In this document: one piece after another, positions 11,348 through 20,597 of the stretch
Position numbering within the stretch: position 1 is the first letter of the stretch
Layout of the letters: every line of letters begins with the position of its first letter
Source: Streptomyces sp. BK340
GTDB lineage: Bacteria > Actinomycetota > Actinomycetes > Streptomycetales > Streptomycetaceae
Direction of reading: 5' to 3'
Length of the DNA stretch: 64,000 bases
Assembly: GCF_007827595.1 (NCBI RefSeq)
Contig: NZ_VISR01000001.1
Span: 496,001-560,000, forward strand
Notes under the pieces: generated by a model
Told to the model about the DNA's origin: nothing
What the model saw: only the letters and a program-made list of their open reading frames with translations
The model's database searches: none
Position numbers and translations under genes: made by a program

Positions 11348-12343
11348 ATGAGACGCATGCGTGCGGCCCGGCTCATCAAGATGGTGCTCCTCCTCCAGTC
11401 CCGCCCCTCCATGACCGCCGCCGAGCTGGCCCGGGAGCTGGAGGTGTCGGAGCGGACGGTCACGCGGGACGCGCAGGCGCTCTCGGAGGCCGGGGTGCCC
11501 GTGTACGCCGACCGGGGGCGGGCCGGCGGGTACCGGCTGATCGGCGGGTACCGCACACGGCTGACGGGGCTCGCCCGGAGCGAGGCCGAGGCCCTGTTCC
11601 TGAGCGGGGTGCCGGGGGCGCTGCGGGAGATGGGGCTGGACGACGTCGCCTCCGCCGCCCGGCTGAAGGTCTCCGCGGCCCTGCTGCCCTCCCTGCGGGA
11701 CGCCCCGGACAGCGCCGCCCAGCGGTTCCATCTGGACGCGCCCGCCTGGTTCCGCGAGCCGGCGACACCCGCGCTGCTGCCCGTGGTCGCCGAGGCGGTG
11801 TGGGACGACCGGCGGATCGGGGCCGTGTACCGGCGCGGGGAGACCGTCGTCGAGCGGGACCTGGAGCCGTACGGGCTCGTGCTGAAGGCGGGCGTCTGGT
11901 ACCTGTGTGCGCGGGTGGGCGACGGCGGCGCCTTCCGGACGTACCGGATCGACCGGTTCGACGCCGTCGAGGTACGTGACGAGCACTTCGACCGCGATCC
12001 GGAGTTCGGCCTCCCCCGGTACTGGGCCGAGCAGGCCGAACGGTTCGCCCGGTCGATCCTGCGCGCCGAGGTCGTCGTACGGCTGTCCCCGGACGGTGTG
12101 CGCAGGCTGCCGTACGCCGTCGATCCGCTCTCCGCGCGCGAGGCGCTCGCGGGCGCGGGCGGGCCGGACGCCGAGGGGTGGGTGACGGTGACCGTGCCGG
12201 TGGAGTCGGAGGAGGTCGCGCACACCCAGCTGACGGCGCTGGGGCCGGAGGCCGAGGTGCTGGCGCCGGGGAGCCTGCGGGATCGGTTCGCGGCGGACGC
12301 GGCCCGGCTCGCCGCGCGCTACGGCCGTGGAGAGGTCTCATAA
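11348..12343 (+). CDS. YafY/WYL-domain transcriptional regulator
   Basis: 331 residues. The N-terminal HTH_11-type winged helix (about 1-65) has MTAAELARELEVSERTVTRD and the typical wing YADRGRAGGYRL. The middle WYL domain (about 140-220) contains PYGLVLKAGVWYLCA, the W-Y-L segment thought to bind a ligand or nucleic acid, followed by a C-terminal WCX extension. Such proteins sense DNA damage or metabolites; the target here is unknown. Start at ATG 11348; ATG 11357 is also possible. It follows the aceE terminator, so it is a separate transcription unit. Confidence 0.88.
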   Translation: MRRMRAARLIKMVLLLQSRPSMTAAELARELEVSERTVTRDAQALSEAGVPVYADRGRAGGYRLIGGYRTRLTGLARSEAEALFLSGVPGALREMGLDDVASAARLKVSAALLPSLRDAPDSAAQRFHLDAPAWFREPATPALLPVVAEAVWDDRRIGAVYRRGETVVERDLEPYGLVLKAGVWYLCARVGDGGAFRTYRIDRFDAVEVRDEHFDRDPEFGLPRYWAEQAERFARSILRAEVVVRLSPDGVRRLPYAVDPLSAREALAGAGGPDAEGWVTVTVPVESEEVAHTQLTALGPEAEVLAPGSLRDRFAADAARLAARYGRGEVS

Positions 12344-12409
12344 CGATCCGCGGCACTCCGGGCGACTCCGCGTGCGCCCCGCCGGCTCAGGCCCGATGCT
12401 GGACCCGTG

Positions 12410-12928
12410 ATGGAAGAGTCGGAGTTCTGGGAGCTGATCGACACCACCCGCGAGGCCGCCGAGGGCGACCCCGAGGAGCAGGCCGACCTGCTCGTGGACC
12501 GGCTGCTCCAGCTGGACCCGGAGACGGTCCTGGACTTCGCCCGTCACTTCGAGTCCCGTTACAACCGTGCCTACCACTGGGACCTGTGGGGCGCCTCCTG
12601 GGTGCTGCTCGGCGGGGCCAGTGACGACGCGTTCGACTACTTCCGGTGCTGGCTCATCGGCCAGGGCCGAGACGTCTTCGAGGGCGCCCTGCACGCCCCG
12701 GACTCGCTGGCCGAGCTGCTGCGGGACTTCGACGAGGAGATCGACGGCGACGGAGAGGAACTGGGGTACGCGGCGGACGAGGCGTACGAGCAGCTCACCG
12801 GCGCCGTCGCCCCGGACCTCGGCATCGCGCCGGCGCCCGTCGAACCGGAGGGCACTCCGATCGACTTCGAGAACGAGGCGGCCCTCGCCGAGCTGTATCC
12901 CCGGCTTTGGGCACGTTTCAAGGGCTGA
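12410..12928 (+). CDS. DUF4240-like protein
   Basis: A small acidic protein of about 172 residues with no signal or membrane segment. The opening EESEFWELIDTTREAA and the later FDYFRCWLIGQG and ELYPRLWARF fit the DUF4240 family, whose function is unknown. An overlapping GTG at 12407 is the alternative start. It overlaps the convergent small gene downstream by 11 bases. Confidence 0.75.
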   Translation: MEESEFWELIDTTREAAEGDPEEQADLLVDRLLQLDPETVLDFARHFESRYNRAYHWDLWGASWVLLGGASDDAFDYFRCWLIGQGRDVFEGALHAPDSLAELLRDFDEEIDGDGEELGYAADEAYEQLTGAVAPDLGIAPAPVEPEGTPIDFENEAALAELYPRLWARFKG

Positions 12929-13118
12929 CTCCGGGAGCGTGCAGGGGTGGCGCCGCGTTGGCCAGATCGAGTGCGGAGGCCGTAGCGGCGGCCGGCCCGA
13001 CCACGACCGCCGCGACCACGCGGACGACGGTCCAGGGGCGGCGCACCGCCCGGGTCCACACGGAGGCCGCCGGCCCCGACCGCCGGGCCTGCTCGTCCTG
13101 CTGCCGTGTACCGCTCAT
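12918..13118 (-). CDS. Small hypothetical membrane protein
   Basis: 66 residues: a polar, basic N-terminus followed by one hydrophobic stretch (TVVRVVAAVVVGPAAATASAL), so a single-pass membrane protein or an uncleaved signal. Third codon positions are nearly all G/C, which supports it as a real gene, and GGGGAGACG stands just before the ATG. Its 3' end overlaps the convergent DUF4240 gene by 11 bases. Function unknown. Confidence 0.55.
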   Translation of the reverse strand: MSGTRQQDEQARRSGPAASVWTRAVRRPWTVVRVVAAVVVGPAAATASALDLANAAPPLHAPGVSP

Positions 13119-13183
13119 CGTCTCCCCGCCTCCGGTCGGCGCATCTCCCGCTGAGTGCGTGCCCCGACGGTAGGGCGGCGGCC

Positions 13184-14047
13184 TCAGCGGGTGCCGTGAG
13201 TCGCCTGTGGCGCTCCTGTGGCCACGGGCCGGGCGGGGACACGGCCCTGCAGGCGGGCGGCGGACTGTCTGATCTCCGGGAGCCGGGCGGTCAGGGCGGC
13301 GCCCGGGCAGCTGGTCATGAAGCCCTCGCCGTGGCCGGCCACGGCGGGCAGGGTGGCGGTGCTGCCGGCCTTGTAGCGGCTGAGGCCGTTGCTGGAGACC
13401 AGGCGGGCGCGGGAGCGCGGGTCGACGTCGGCGAGGCCGAGCTTCCAGGCGGTGAGGGCGGCGATCGCGTCGGTCATGGCCCGCGGCACGTCGACTCCGG
13501 CGGTGAAGGTGCCGAGGGCGGCGATGCCGGTGGTGCGGTGGTTGAAGCCCTGGGTGTGGGCGCCGGTGACGGGCCGCTCGACGCCTCCGGCGCGGCCCTC
13601 GTAGATGGTGCCGCAGCGGTCGACGAGGAAGTTGTAGCCGATGTCGTCCCAGCGGCGCAGGCCGGTCTGGCCGGCGTACAGGTCGCGGATGATGCGGGGC
13701 GCCTCGGCGCAGTCGTAGTGGTTGGGCGAGTCGGTGTGGTGGACGAAGACGGCGACCACCTTGTCGTCGTAGCGCGGGGGCGGCTGGCTGTGCGCGGCCG
13801 CGGTGCGGTCCAGCCAGGCGGAGCGGGGCACGATCCGCGGCCGGGGGGCGTGATGGGCCGGCTGGGGCCGGTCCGCGGCGGGCTGGCCGAGACCCAGCTC
13901 GCCGGGGCGCTCGACACCGCGGGCGAACAGGGCCAGCGCGAGGATGGCGGTCAGGCCGGGCAGAGCGCCCAGCAGCACCAGTACGGCACTGGGCACGTGC
14001 ACGCCCCGCCGCTTCCGCGTCCCTCGCGATCTTCGGAAGGCAGGCAT
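13184..14047 (-). CDS. Peptidoglycan-recognition N-acetylmuramoyl-L-alanine amidase, membrane-anchored
   Basis: 287 residues from ATG 14047. The N-terminal segment (basic FRRSRGTRKRRG, then VPSAVLVLLGALPGLTAILALAL) is a membrane anchor or signal. The rest is an amidase_2/PGRP domain: RIVPRSAW, VFVHHTDSPNHYDC with the first zinc His, YNFLVDRCGTIYEGR with the catalytic Tyr region, GAHTQGFNH, and VAGHGEGFMTSCPG with the last zinc ligands. It should cut the amide bond between muramic acid and the stem peptide outside the membrane. An upstream extension of the frame is probably not translated. It is divergent from the marP-like gene. Confidence 0.88.
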   Translation of the reverse strand: MPAFRRSRGTRKRRGVHVPSAVLVLLGALPGLTAILALALFARGVERPGELGLGQPAADRPQPAHHAPRPRIVPRSAWLDRTAAAHSQPPPRYDDKVVAVFVHHTDSPNHYDCAEAPRIIRDLYAGQTGLRRWDDIGYNFLVDRCGTIYEGRAGGVERPVTGAHTQGFNHRTTGIAALGTFTAGVDVPRAMTDAIAALTAWKLGLADVDPRSRARLVSSNGLSRYKAGSTATLPAVAGHGEGFMTSCPGAALTARLPEIRQSAARLQGRVPARPVATGAPQATHGTR

Positions 14048-14246
14048 GAGCCCACTGTCGGGCCGGTCCGCCGGGCTCGCGATGTGTGCTGTGCCACCCG
14101 GTGGAACCATCGTCCTGGTGGAGGACGTTTCTGGGGATATACGCACACGTGGCCGGTTCGCCGTCGGGTGGGCGCTCGCGCGCGTGCGTGACTGATCATC
14201 GGGCCCGTCCCGGCCGTATTAGGGGGTCCGAGAGAAAGGCGGCTCC

Positions 14247-15440
14247 GTGGACCTGCTCGACCTGGTGCTCGCACTGGTGATCCTCGTCTACGCGGCGTCG
14301 GGGTACCGGCGCGGCCTGGTGGCCGGATGCGTGTCCCTGGCCGGGTTCGTGGGCGGCGCGGTCGTCGGTGTGTGGGCGCTGCCGTGGGTGACCGGCCTGG
14401 TGGCGCGCGGCTCGGCGACCGCGACCGTGCTGGCGGTGCTGACGGTGCTGGTGCCGGGGGCGGTGGGGCACGAGCTGGCGGGCCGGCTGGCGCTGCGGCT
14501 GCGCCGGGAGCTGGACCGGGAGGGCCGGGGTCCGCTGCGGGTGGCGGACGGGATAGGGGGTGCGGCGGCCAACTCGGTCGCGGTGCTGATCGTGGCCTGG
14601 GTCGCGGCGAGCGTGCTGGGCGCGTCCTCGTCGCAGACCCTGACGACGGCCATACGGAACTCGGCGTTGCTGGGCGCGGTGCAGCAGACGATGCCGGAGA
14701 CGACCCCGGTGTGGTTCTCGCGGGCGACGTCCGCCCTGACCGAGGCGGGCTTCCCACAGGTCTTCAACCCGTTCGAGAACGAGTCGACGGCGCAGGTGCC
14801 CCGGCCCACGGGCGACAGTGTGACGCCGGCCGCGACCGGTGCCGCCAAGCGGAGCACGGTGAAGATCGAGGGCGCCTCCGGTACCGAGGGCCGGGAGGGC
14901 AGCGGCTTCGTGTACGCGCCGCGGCACGTGATGACGAACGCCCACGTGGTGGCGGGCATCGACCACCCGAGCGTGCGGGTGGGCGGGGTCGGGCGGTCGT
15001 ACGAGGCCCGGGTGGTGCTCTTCGACCCCGACCGGGACGTGGCGGTGCTGTACGTGCCCGATCTGCGTGCCCCGGTGCTGCGGTTCGACCGGAGTGCCGC
15101 ACGCGGCGACTCGGCGGTGGTCGCGGGCTATCCGCAGGACGGGAACCTGAACCTGCAGGCGGCGACGGTGGCGAACCGGGTGCGGGCGACCGGCCAGAAC
15201 ATCTACAGCAATCACACGGTCACCCGGGAGATCTACTCGATCCGCTCGACGGTCCGGCCGGGCAACTCCGGCGGCCCGCTGCTGACCACCGGCGGGCGGG
15301 TGTTCGGTGTGGTCTTCGCCCGCTCCACCTCGGACGCCGAGACGGGGTACGTGCTGACCGCGGCCGAGGTGGCGGGCGACGCCGGACGCGCGGCCTCGGC
15401 GACCGCGCCGGTGGACACGGGCCAGCTGGTCACGTCGTAG
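14247..15440 (+). CDS. marP: MarP-like membrane serine protease (CvpA + trypsin-like domains)
   Basis: 397 residues. The N-terminal half (about 1-165) has four hydrophobic segments of the CvpA/colicin-V-production type, starting MDLLDLVLALVILVYAASGYRRG. The C-terminal extracytoplasmic chymotrypsin-like domain has the triad His233 (MTNAHVV), Asp264 (DPDRDVAVL) and Ser341 (RPGNSGGP). This architecture matches mycobacterial MarP (Rv3671c), needed for acid and oxidative stress tolerance through cleavage of a peptidoglycan hydrolase. The divergent neighbour here is a peptidoglycan amidase, so a protease-amidase link is plausible, though inferred. Confidence 0.88.
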   Translation: MDLLDLVLALVILVYAASGYRRGLVAGCVSLAGFVGGAVVGVWALPWVTGLVARGSATATVLAVLTVLVPGAVGHELAGRLALRLRRELDREGRGPLRVADGIGGAAANSVAVLIVAWVAASVLGASSSQTLTTAIRNSALLGAVQQTMPETTPVWFSRATSALTEAGFPQVFNPFENESTAQVPRPTGDSVTPAATGAAKRSTVKIEGASGTEGREGSGFVYAPRHVMTNAHVVAGIDHPSVRVGGVGRSYEARVVLFDPDRDVAVLYVPDLRAPVLRFDRSAARGDSAVVAGYPQDGNLNLQAATVANRVRATGQNIYSNHTVTREIYSIRSTVRPGNSGGPLLTTGGRVFGVVFARSTSDAETGYVLTAAEVAGDAGRAASATAPVDTGQLVTS

Positions 15441-15495
15441 CGCGTCGTCGCCGCGTGACGGTCTTCTCGGGGGCGAGGGGGGAAGGATGGGGCGC

Positions 15496-16389
15496 ATGGA
15501 ACCTTCGCGAATCGCGGTGGCCGGTGCGTCCGGTCTCATCGGCAGCGCCCTGGTGCGGTCCCTGACCGCGGACGGGCACGAGGTGGTGCGTCTGGTCCGC
15601 CGTGCGCCCCGGGACGGCAGCGAGGTCCGCTGGGACCCCGAGCGGCAGCAGGTGGACGCGGCCGGTCTGGTCGGCTGCGACGTGGTGGTCAACCTCGCGG
15701 GGGCGGGGATCGGCGACCGGCGCTGGACACCGGAGTACAAGCGGCTGGTCCGGGACAGCCGGGTGCTCGGCACGGCGGCGCTGGCGGAGGCTGTGGCCTC
15801 GCTGGACACACCGCCGCGGGTCTTCGTGAACGGCAGCGCGATCGGCTTCTACGGCGACACGGGCGACCGGGCCGTGGACGAGGACGCGCCGCCCGGCGAC
15901 GGGTTCCTGCCATCGCTGTGCGTGGAGTGGGAGGAGGCGGCTGCGCCCGTGCAGGAGGCGGGCGTGCGGACGGTCTTCGTGCGCACGGGGCTGGTGGTGG
16001 CGCGCGGCGGCGGGGCCTGGGGCCGGCTGTTCCCGCTGTTCAAGGCCGGGCTCGGGGGGCGGATGGGCGACGGACGGCAGTACTGGTCGTACATCGCGCT
16101 GCACGACGAGGTCGCCGCGATCCGGTATCTCATCGACCAGGACACCCTGTCCGGGCCGTTCAACCTCACCGCGCCCCAGCCGCTGACGAACCGTGAGATC
16201 ACCGAGGCGATGGGGCGGGTGCTGCACCGGCCGACGCTGTTCGCCGTCCCGGCGCCGGTCCTGCGGACGGCGCTCGGCGAGATGGCCGGGGAGGTGCTGG
16301 GCAGCCTGCGGGTGGTGCCGAAGCGGCTGCTGGAGTCGGGGTTCACCTTTGCGTTCCCGGGGATCGACGACGCGATCCGCGCGGCCTGA
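15496..16389 (+). CDS. TIGR01777-family epimerase / SDR39U1-like protein
   Basis: 297 residues. The N-terminal Rossmann motif GASGLIGSAL binds NAD(P). NLAGAGIGDRRW, NGSAIGFYGD (with the SDR Ser-Tyr region) and YWSYIALHDEVAA are typical of this YfcH/SDR39U1 subfamily. The C-terminus (PRVVPKRLLESGF-like segment) is the short DUF1731 tail. The physiological substrate of the family is unknown. ATG 15496 is preferred because GGAAGG lies about 10 bases before it; ATG 15487 directly abuts that site. Confidence 0.88.
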   Translation: MEPSRIAVAGASGLIGSALVRSLTADGHEVVRLVRRAPRDGSEVRWDPERQQVDAAGLVGCDVVVNLAGAGIGDRRWTPEYKRLVRDSRVLGTAALAEAVASLDTPPRVFVNGSAIGFYGDTGDRAVDEDAPPGDGFLPSLCVEWEEAAAPVQEAGVRTVFVRTGLVVARGGGAWGRLFPLFKAGLGGRMGDGRQYWSYIALHDEVAAIRYLIDQDTLSGPFNLTAPQPLTNREITEAMGRVLHRPTLFAVPAPVLRTALGEMAGEVLGSLRVVPKRLLESGFTFAFPGIDDAIRAA

Positions 16390-16441
16390 GAGGACGCCGC
16401 GCACGCCGGCTGACATGACGTCAGGAAGCTCTGGGATCTCC

Positions 16442-16483
16442 TGTGACCTCTTGTGACCGTATGCGACCGTCGTGCGACCGTGC
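16442..16483 (+). repeat. Four tandem TGYGACC repeats, 10-11 base period
   Basis: TGTGACCTCT (16442-16451), TGTGACCGTA (16452-16461), TGCGACCGTCG (16462-16472) and TGCGACCGTGC (16473-16483) follow without gaps. They lie about 125 bases before the FAD oxidoreductase GTG, with a period close to one helical turn. This could be an iteron-like binding site for a regulator or a chance microrepeat. Confidence 0.6.
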
Positions 16484-16605
16484 TCTGTTGATGCGCGACT
16501 GTTCCTGACCGATCACGGCCCTAACCTCGACCCGAACTCGGGTATCCCCGGAGCCTGTTGGGGGCATGACGTCTCCACCGGCCGCGCAACCACAGGAGGG
16601 GCCTC

Positions 16606-17970
16606 GTGCTTGAGCCCGCGTACCAGGTGGACGTCGTCATCGTGGGAGCCGGAATCGCCGGACTCTCGGCGGCTCATCGGCTCACCAGCGCAGGAGTAAC
16701 AACCGTAGTCCTGGAAGCCGCCCCTTATGCGGGCGGCCGCATGTCGACCGAGAAGGTCGACGGCTTCCGGCTCGACCGCATCGGACAGCTGCTGTCCACG
16801 TCCTATCCCGAGCTCCGCCGCACCCCGGGACTCGGCTCGCTCACCCTGCGCCGCTTCGCGCCGGGCGTACTGCTGCACCGCGACGGACAGACCCATCGCA
16901 CGGGCGCACCGGCGACCGGAGGGAGCGCAAGGGGCGCACTCCATGTGGTGCGCGCCCTGGCAAGCGCCCCCAGGGGCCCGGCGGCCGCACCGGGCCGTGC
17001 CGGTGCGCCGGTGGGCGGCGCGGTCGACCAGGCCCGCCTCGGCGCCGCCCTGGGCCGGATCGCCGCCACTCCCGTCGAACGCCTGCTGTCCCGGCCCGAG
17101 CTGCCCGCCGCGCAGGCCCTCGCGGCCCGCGGGATGCCCGCCCGGACCGTCGACGGCTTCCTGCGCCCGCTGCTCGCCGCGCTGCTGTGCGACCCGGAGC
17201 TGACCACCTCCAGCCGGTGCGCCGACCTGGCGCTGCACTCCTTCGCGAGCGGCCGGCTGTGCGTGCCGGAGGGCGGTGCGGAGGCGCTGCCGGAGCTGCT
17301 GGCCGGCACGCTGGCGCCCGGCACCGTGCGCACCGGGGTGCGGGTCACCTCCGTGTCCACGACCTCGGTGACCACGGCCGAGCACGGTGAGATCCGCTGC
17401 CGTGCGGTGCTGCTGGCGACCGACGCGCGGGCCGCGGCCGAGCTGCTGCCGGGCCTGCGGGTACCGGACTTCCATCCGGTGACGGTCGTTCACCACACCA
17501 CGGACGAACCGGCCGCGGTCCTCGCGACGGGCACGTCGCTGCTGCTGGACGCCGACCGCGGCGGACCGGTCGCACACACGGCGGTGCTCAGCAACGTCGA
17601 CCCGAGCCGCGCGCCGGCCGGCCGGGTGCTGATCTCGTCGACCGTGCTGGGCACCCCGCCCGACGACGTCGACACCGCCGTCCGCATCCACCTCTCGCGG
17701 CTCTACGGGACCTCGACACGCCGCTGGGAGACGCTCGCCGTGCACCACACCCCGCAGGCGGTACCGGCGATGCGCCCCCCGCACGACCTGCGCCGCCCGG
17801 TACGCCTGCTGGCCGGCCTGTACGTCTGCGGCGACCACCGCGACACCAGCACCGTCCAGGGCGCCCTGCACTCGGCCCACCGGGCCGCGGCGGCGATCCT
17901 GGCGGACCTGGGAGCGGCGGGACCGATGCACAGGGCGGATCCGGCACCCACGCTGCCTCGAGCGGCCTAG
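16606..17970 (+). CDS. FAD-dependent amine-oxidase/protoporphyrinogen-oxidase-like protein
   Basis: 454 residues. The N-terminal dinucleotide-binding motif VIVGAGIAGLSAAHRL with the trailing acidic VLEAAPYAGGRM is a textbook FAD site. The C-terminal GLYVCGDHRDTSTVQGALHSA closes the flavin site. The fold matches the NAD(P)/FAD amino-oxidase family (HemY, phytoene desaturase, MAO). The substrate is not evident; a low-complexity, Ala/Gly/Pro-rich stretch around residues 105-145 is unusual for the family. GTG start 16606 has AGGAGGGG at 16594-16601. It stands alone, convergent with the next gene. Confidence 0.82.
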   Translation: MLEPAYQVDVVIVGAGIAGLSAAHRLTSAGVTTVVLEAAPYAGGRMSTEKVDGFRLDRIGQLLSTSYPELRRTPGLGSLTLRRFAPGVLLHRDGQTHRTGAPATGGSARGALHVVRALASAPRGPAAAPGRAGAPVGGAVDQARLGAALGRIAATPVERLLSRPELPAAQALAARGMPARTVDGFLRPLLAALLCDPELTTSSRCADLALHSFASGRLCVPEGGAEALPELLAGTLAPGTVRTGVRVTSVSTTSVTTAEHGEIRCRAVLLATDARAAAELLPGLRVPDFHPVTVVHHTTDEPAAVLATGTSLLLDADRGGPVAHTAVLSNVDPSRAPAGRVLISSTVLGTPPDDVDTAVRIHLSRLYGTSTRRWETLAVHHTPQAVPAMRPPHDLRRPVRLLAGLYVCGDHRDTSTVQGALHSAHRAAAAILADLGAAGPMHRADPAPTLPRAA

Positions 17971-17974
17971 TCCG

Positions 17975-19438
17975 TCAGCCCAGCGCGGCGACCCTCTCCC
18001 GGTACCCCCTCACCGGCGCCGCGTCCTTGTACGGCTCCAGTCTGCGTTCGAAGTCCTTCACGTACTCGATCGCGCGAGCGCTCCGCATCTCCGCCGCCTG
18101 GCCGGCGGCCTCGGCGGCCAGTGCGCAGGCCTGGTCGAGTTCGCCGAGGCCGAGCCGGGCGGTGGCGAGGACGACCCGGCAGAACAGTCGGCTGCGGGCG
18201 TACGAGGGCGCGCGCAGCTGGAGGGAGCGCTCCGCGTGCTGGGCGGCGGCCCGGAACTGCTGCAGGTCGCGGTGGCAGTGCCCGAACTCGTCGGCGAGCT
18301 GCGCCTCGTCGAAGAACCGGGCCCAGTACGGCACCTCGTCCCCGGGCCGGGCCGCCTCCAGGGCGCGCTCGGCCCGCACCAGCGACCCGGTGCACGCCCG
18401 CACCTCCCCGAGCACCCCGTGCGCGCGGGCCTCGGAGGCGTGCAGCAGCGCCTGCACGACCGGTGGTGCGCCGGTGCCGACCCCCTGCTGGGCCACCCGT
18501 GCCAGCTGTACGGCCTCCCTGCCGTGCCCGAGGTAGACGGCCTGACGGCTCATGGTGACCAGTACGTAGGAGCCGTAGGACCGGTCACCGGCCGCCTGGG
18601 AGAGGCGCAGGGCCTGCACGAAGTAGCGCTGGGCGAGTCCGTGCGCGGCGATGTCGTACGAGGTCCAGCCGGCGAGCCGGGTGAGGTCGGCGGCCGCGGC
18701 GAACAGGCGGCGGCCGGTCTGCTCGTCGTAGACGCCGCGCAGCATGGGCTCGCACTCGTGCTCCAGGTAGCGCACCAGGGCCTGCCGCGCGTGGCCGCCG
18801 CCGTAGGCGTCGTCGAGGGTGCGGAACAGCTCGCCGACCGAGCGCAGCGCGGCGATGTCACCGCCGGTGACCTTGTGGCCGGGAGCGCGGGCGGCGTGTC
18901 CGCGGGGCCGGGGCGGAGCGGGTACGGCTTCCGGCCGGTCCCGGACGGCGGGCCGGGCCTGCGCGGGCACCCGGGGGGCCGACTCCCGGGCCACCCGGTC
19001 GTCGGCCTTGCCGATCAGCCAGTCCCGGCTGGGCACGACCAGCCCCGCCGGGGTGAAGGCGATCTTGCGCAGCTCGGCGTGACTGCCCGAGTCCTTGCGC
19101 CACAGACCGCTGACGATGTCGACGGCCTCTTCGGGGGTGGCCGCGAACTCGAGCCCGGCGTACACCGGCGCACAGGCGTCCAGGCCGAGGTCCTGGGCCG
19201 TGAGCCGGCGTCCGAGCCGGCGGGTGAACACCTCGGCGATCAGGGCGGGCGTGGTGCCCCGGGGCTGCTGCCCACGGAGCCAGCGGGTGACCGAGGTCTT
19301 GTCGTATCTGAGGTCCAGCCCGTGCTCCAGACCGAGCTGGTCGACGCGACGAGCCAGACCCGCGTTGGAAAACCCCGCTTCTGCGATGAGCGCGGCGAGC
19401 TGGCGGTTGGGGGTGCGCTGCGCGGGTCGGTCCGTCAT
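17975..19438 (-). CDS. Large TPR-type regulatory protein (NsdA-like group)
   Basis: 487 residues. The N-terminal part (NRQLAALIAEAGFSNAGLARRVDQ, then YDKTSVTRWLRGQQPRG) is a divergent helix-turn-helix found in Streptomyces regulators related to NsdA. The C-terminal half (about 260-470) is a helical TPR-like array (YFVQALRLSQAAGDRSYGSY, HAERSLQLRAPSYARSR). In Streptomyces such proteins often control sporulation or antibiotic production. The middle (about 145-190) is Arg/Pro-rich and probably disordered. It ends 4 bases from the convergent FAD oxidoreductase gene. Confidence 0.75.
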   Translation of the reverse strand: MTDRPAQRTPNRQLAALIAEAGFSNAGLARRVDQLGLEHGLDLRYDKTSVTRWLRGQQPRGTTPALIAEVFTRRLGRRLTAQDLGLDACAPVYAGLEFAATPEEAVDIVSGLWRKDSGSHAELRKIAFTPAGLVVPSRDWLIGKADDRVARESAPRVPAQARPAVRDRPEAVPAPPRPRGHAARAPGHKVTGGDIAALRSVGELFRTLDDAYGGGHARQALVRYLEHECEPMLRGVYDEQTGRRLFAAAADLTRLAGWTSYDIAAHGLAQRYFVQALRLSQAAGDRSYGSYVLVTMSRQAVYLGHGREAVQLARVAQQGVGTGAPPVVQALLHASEARAHGVLGEVRACTGSLVRAERALEAARPGDEVPYWARFFDEAQLADEFGHCHRDLQQFRAAAQHAERSLQLRAPSYARSRLFCRVVLATARLGLGELDQACALAAEAAGQAAEMRSARAIEYVKDFERRLEPYKDAAPVRGYRERVAALG

Positions 19439-19676
19439 CTGCGGTGCGGTCTCCTGCCTTCCGGCGCCTGAAGTGCCGGGATTGCCTGTGAGCAGCCCTT
19501 ATGGCCTCGTGAACGGCGCGAATGTAGCGGAGAGTGAGTAGACGATCACATACTTCGCCGCTCATTCATCCGATCGTGTGAGGATTGCCCCCAGGGCTGA
19601 CGTGCCCCGGGCGGACGTACAGTGGCGTGGGCGCGTTATGTGCCTGACACACCCATTGCTGAGGGAGGCGCTTGCC

Positions 19677-20474
19677 GTGAGTGAGTTGCGGTTCGTCCAC
19701 ATGGGGTTCGGCGCGGACGCCGTCGAGTACCAGGAGGCGTGGGACGAGCAGCGCCGGGTGCACGCGGCCCGGTTCGCCGACGAGATCCCCGACACCGTGC
19801 TGCTCCTGGAGCACCCCCCGGTGTACACGGCGGGCCGCCGGACCGAGGACGGCGAGCGCCCGCTGGACGGCACCCCCGTCATCGACGTGGACCGCGGCGG
19901 CAAGATCACCTGGCACGGCCCCGGTCAGCTGGTGGGCTACCCGATCCAGAAGCTGCCCCGCCCGGTGGACGTGGTCGCCCACGTGCGCCGCCTCGAGGAG
20001 GCACTCATCCGCACCTGCACCGAGTTCGGCGTGGAGAGCACCCGGGTCGAGGGCCGCAGCGGCGTGTGGGTGCTCGGCGACCCGGTCGAGCAGCGGCCGG
20101 CCCTCGGCGGGCTCGCCCTCGACTTCGACCCGCGGCTCCAGGACGAGGAGTTCGACCCCCGCCTGAACGGCCCGGAGTACGCCCCCTCCAACGCCGGCCA
20201 GCGCCGCGAGGACCGCAAGATCGCCGCGATCGGCATCCGCGTCGCCAAGGGCGTCACGATGCACGGCTTCTCCTTCAACGTGAACCCGGACAACCGCTGG
20301 TTCGACCGGATCATCCCGTGCGGCATCCGTGACGCGGGGGTGGCCTCCCTGGCCGGCGAGCTGGGCCGCGCCATCACCGTCGAGGAGGTCCTGCCGGTGG
20401 TGGAGCGCCATCTTCGGGACATTCTTGAGAACGCGGAGCCGAAGCCGCGGGAGATCGAGAAGGCATCCGCCTGA
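19677..20474 (+). CDS. lipB: Lipoyl(octanoyl) transferase
   Basis: 265 residues. Transfers octanoate from acyl carrier protein to the lipoyl lysine of E2 and GcvH proteins. Motifs present are [38 protein letters not shown] with the catalytic Lys, and [14 protein letters not shown] with the catalytic Cys. GTG 19677 is chosen because GAGGGAGG lies 7-14 bases upstream and family similarity starts at SELRFVHMG. lipA follows after 123 bases. The two enzymes make the cofactor for the E2 encoded at 5656. Confidence 0.95.
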   Translation: MSELRFVHMGFGADAVEYQEAWDEQRRVHAARFADEIPDTVLLLEHPPVYTAGRRTEDGERPLDGTPVIDVDRGGKITWHGPGQLVGYPIQKLPRPVDVVAHVRRLEEALIRTCTEFGVESTRVEGRSGVWVLGDPVEQRPALGGLALDFDPRLQDEEFDPRLNGPEYAPSNAGQRREDRKIAAIGIRVAKGVTMHGFSFNVNPDNRWFDRIIPCGIRDAGVASLAGELGRAITVEEVLPVVERHLRDILENAEPKPREIEKASA

Positions 20475-20597
20475 TCGGGGAATGCGCCCCATGGCTGTGA
20501 GGTTGGCCTCACCCGTAGGGCTCAGTTAACACGGGCGTACCCTGGTGTGCGCCGAAGAATCGAAGATTTCGTCTAAGCAATCAGCAGGGAGCCGGTC

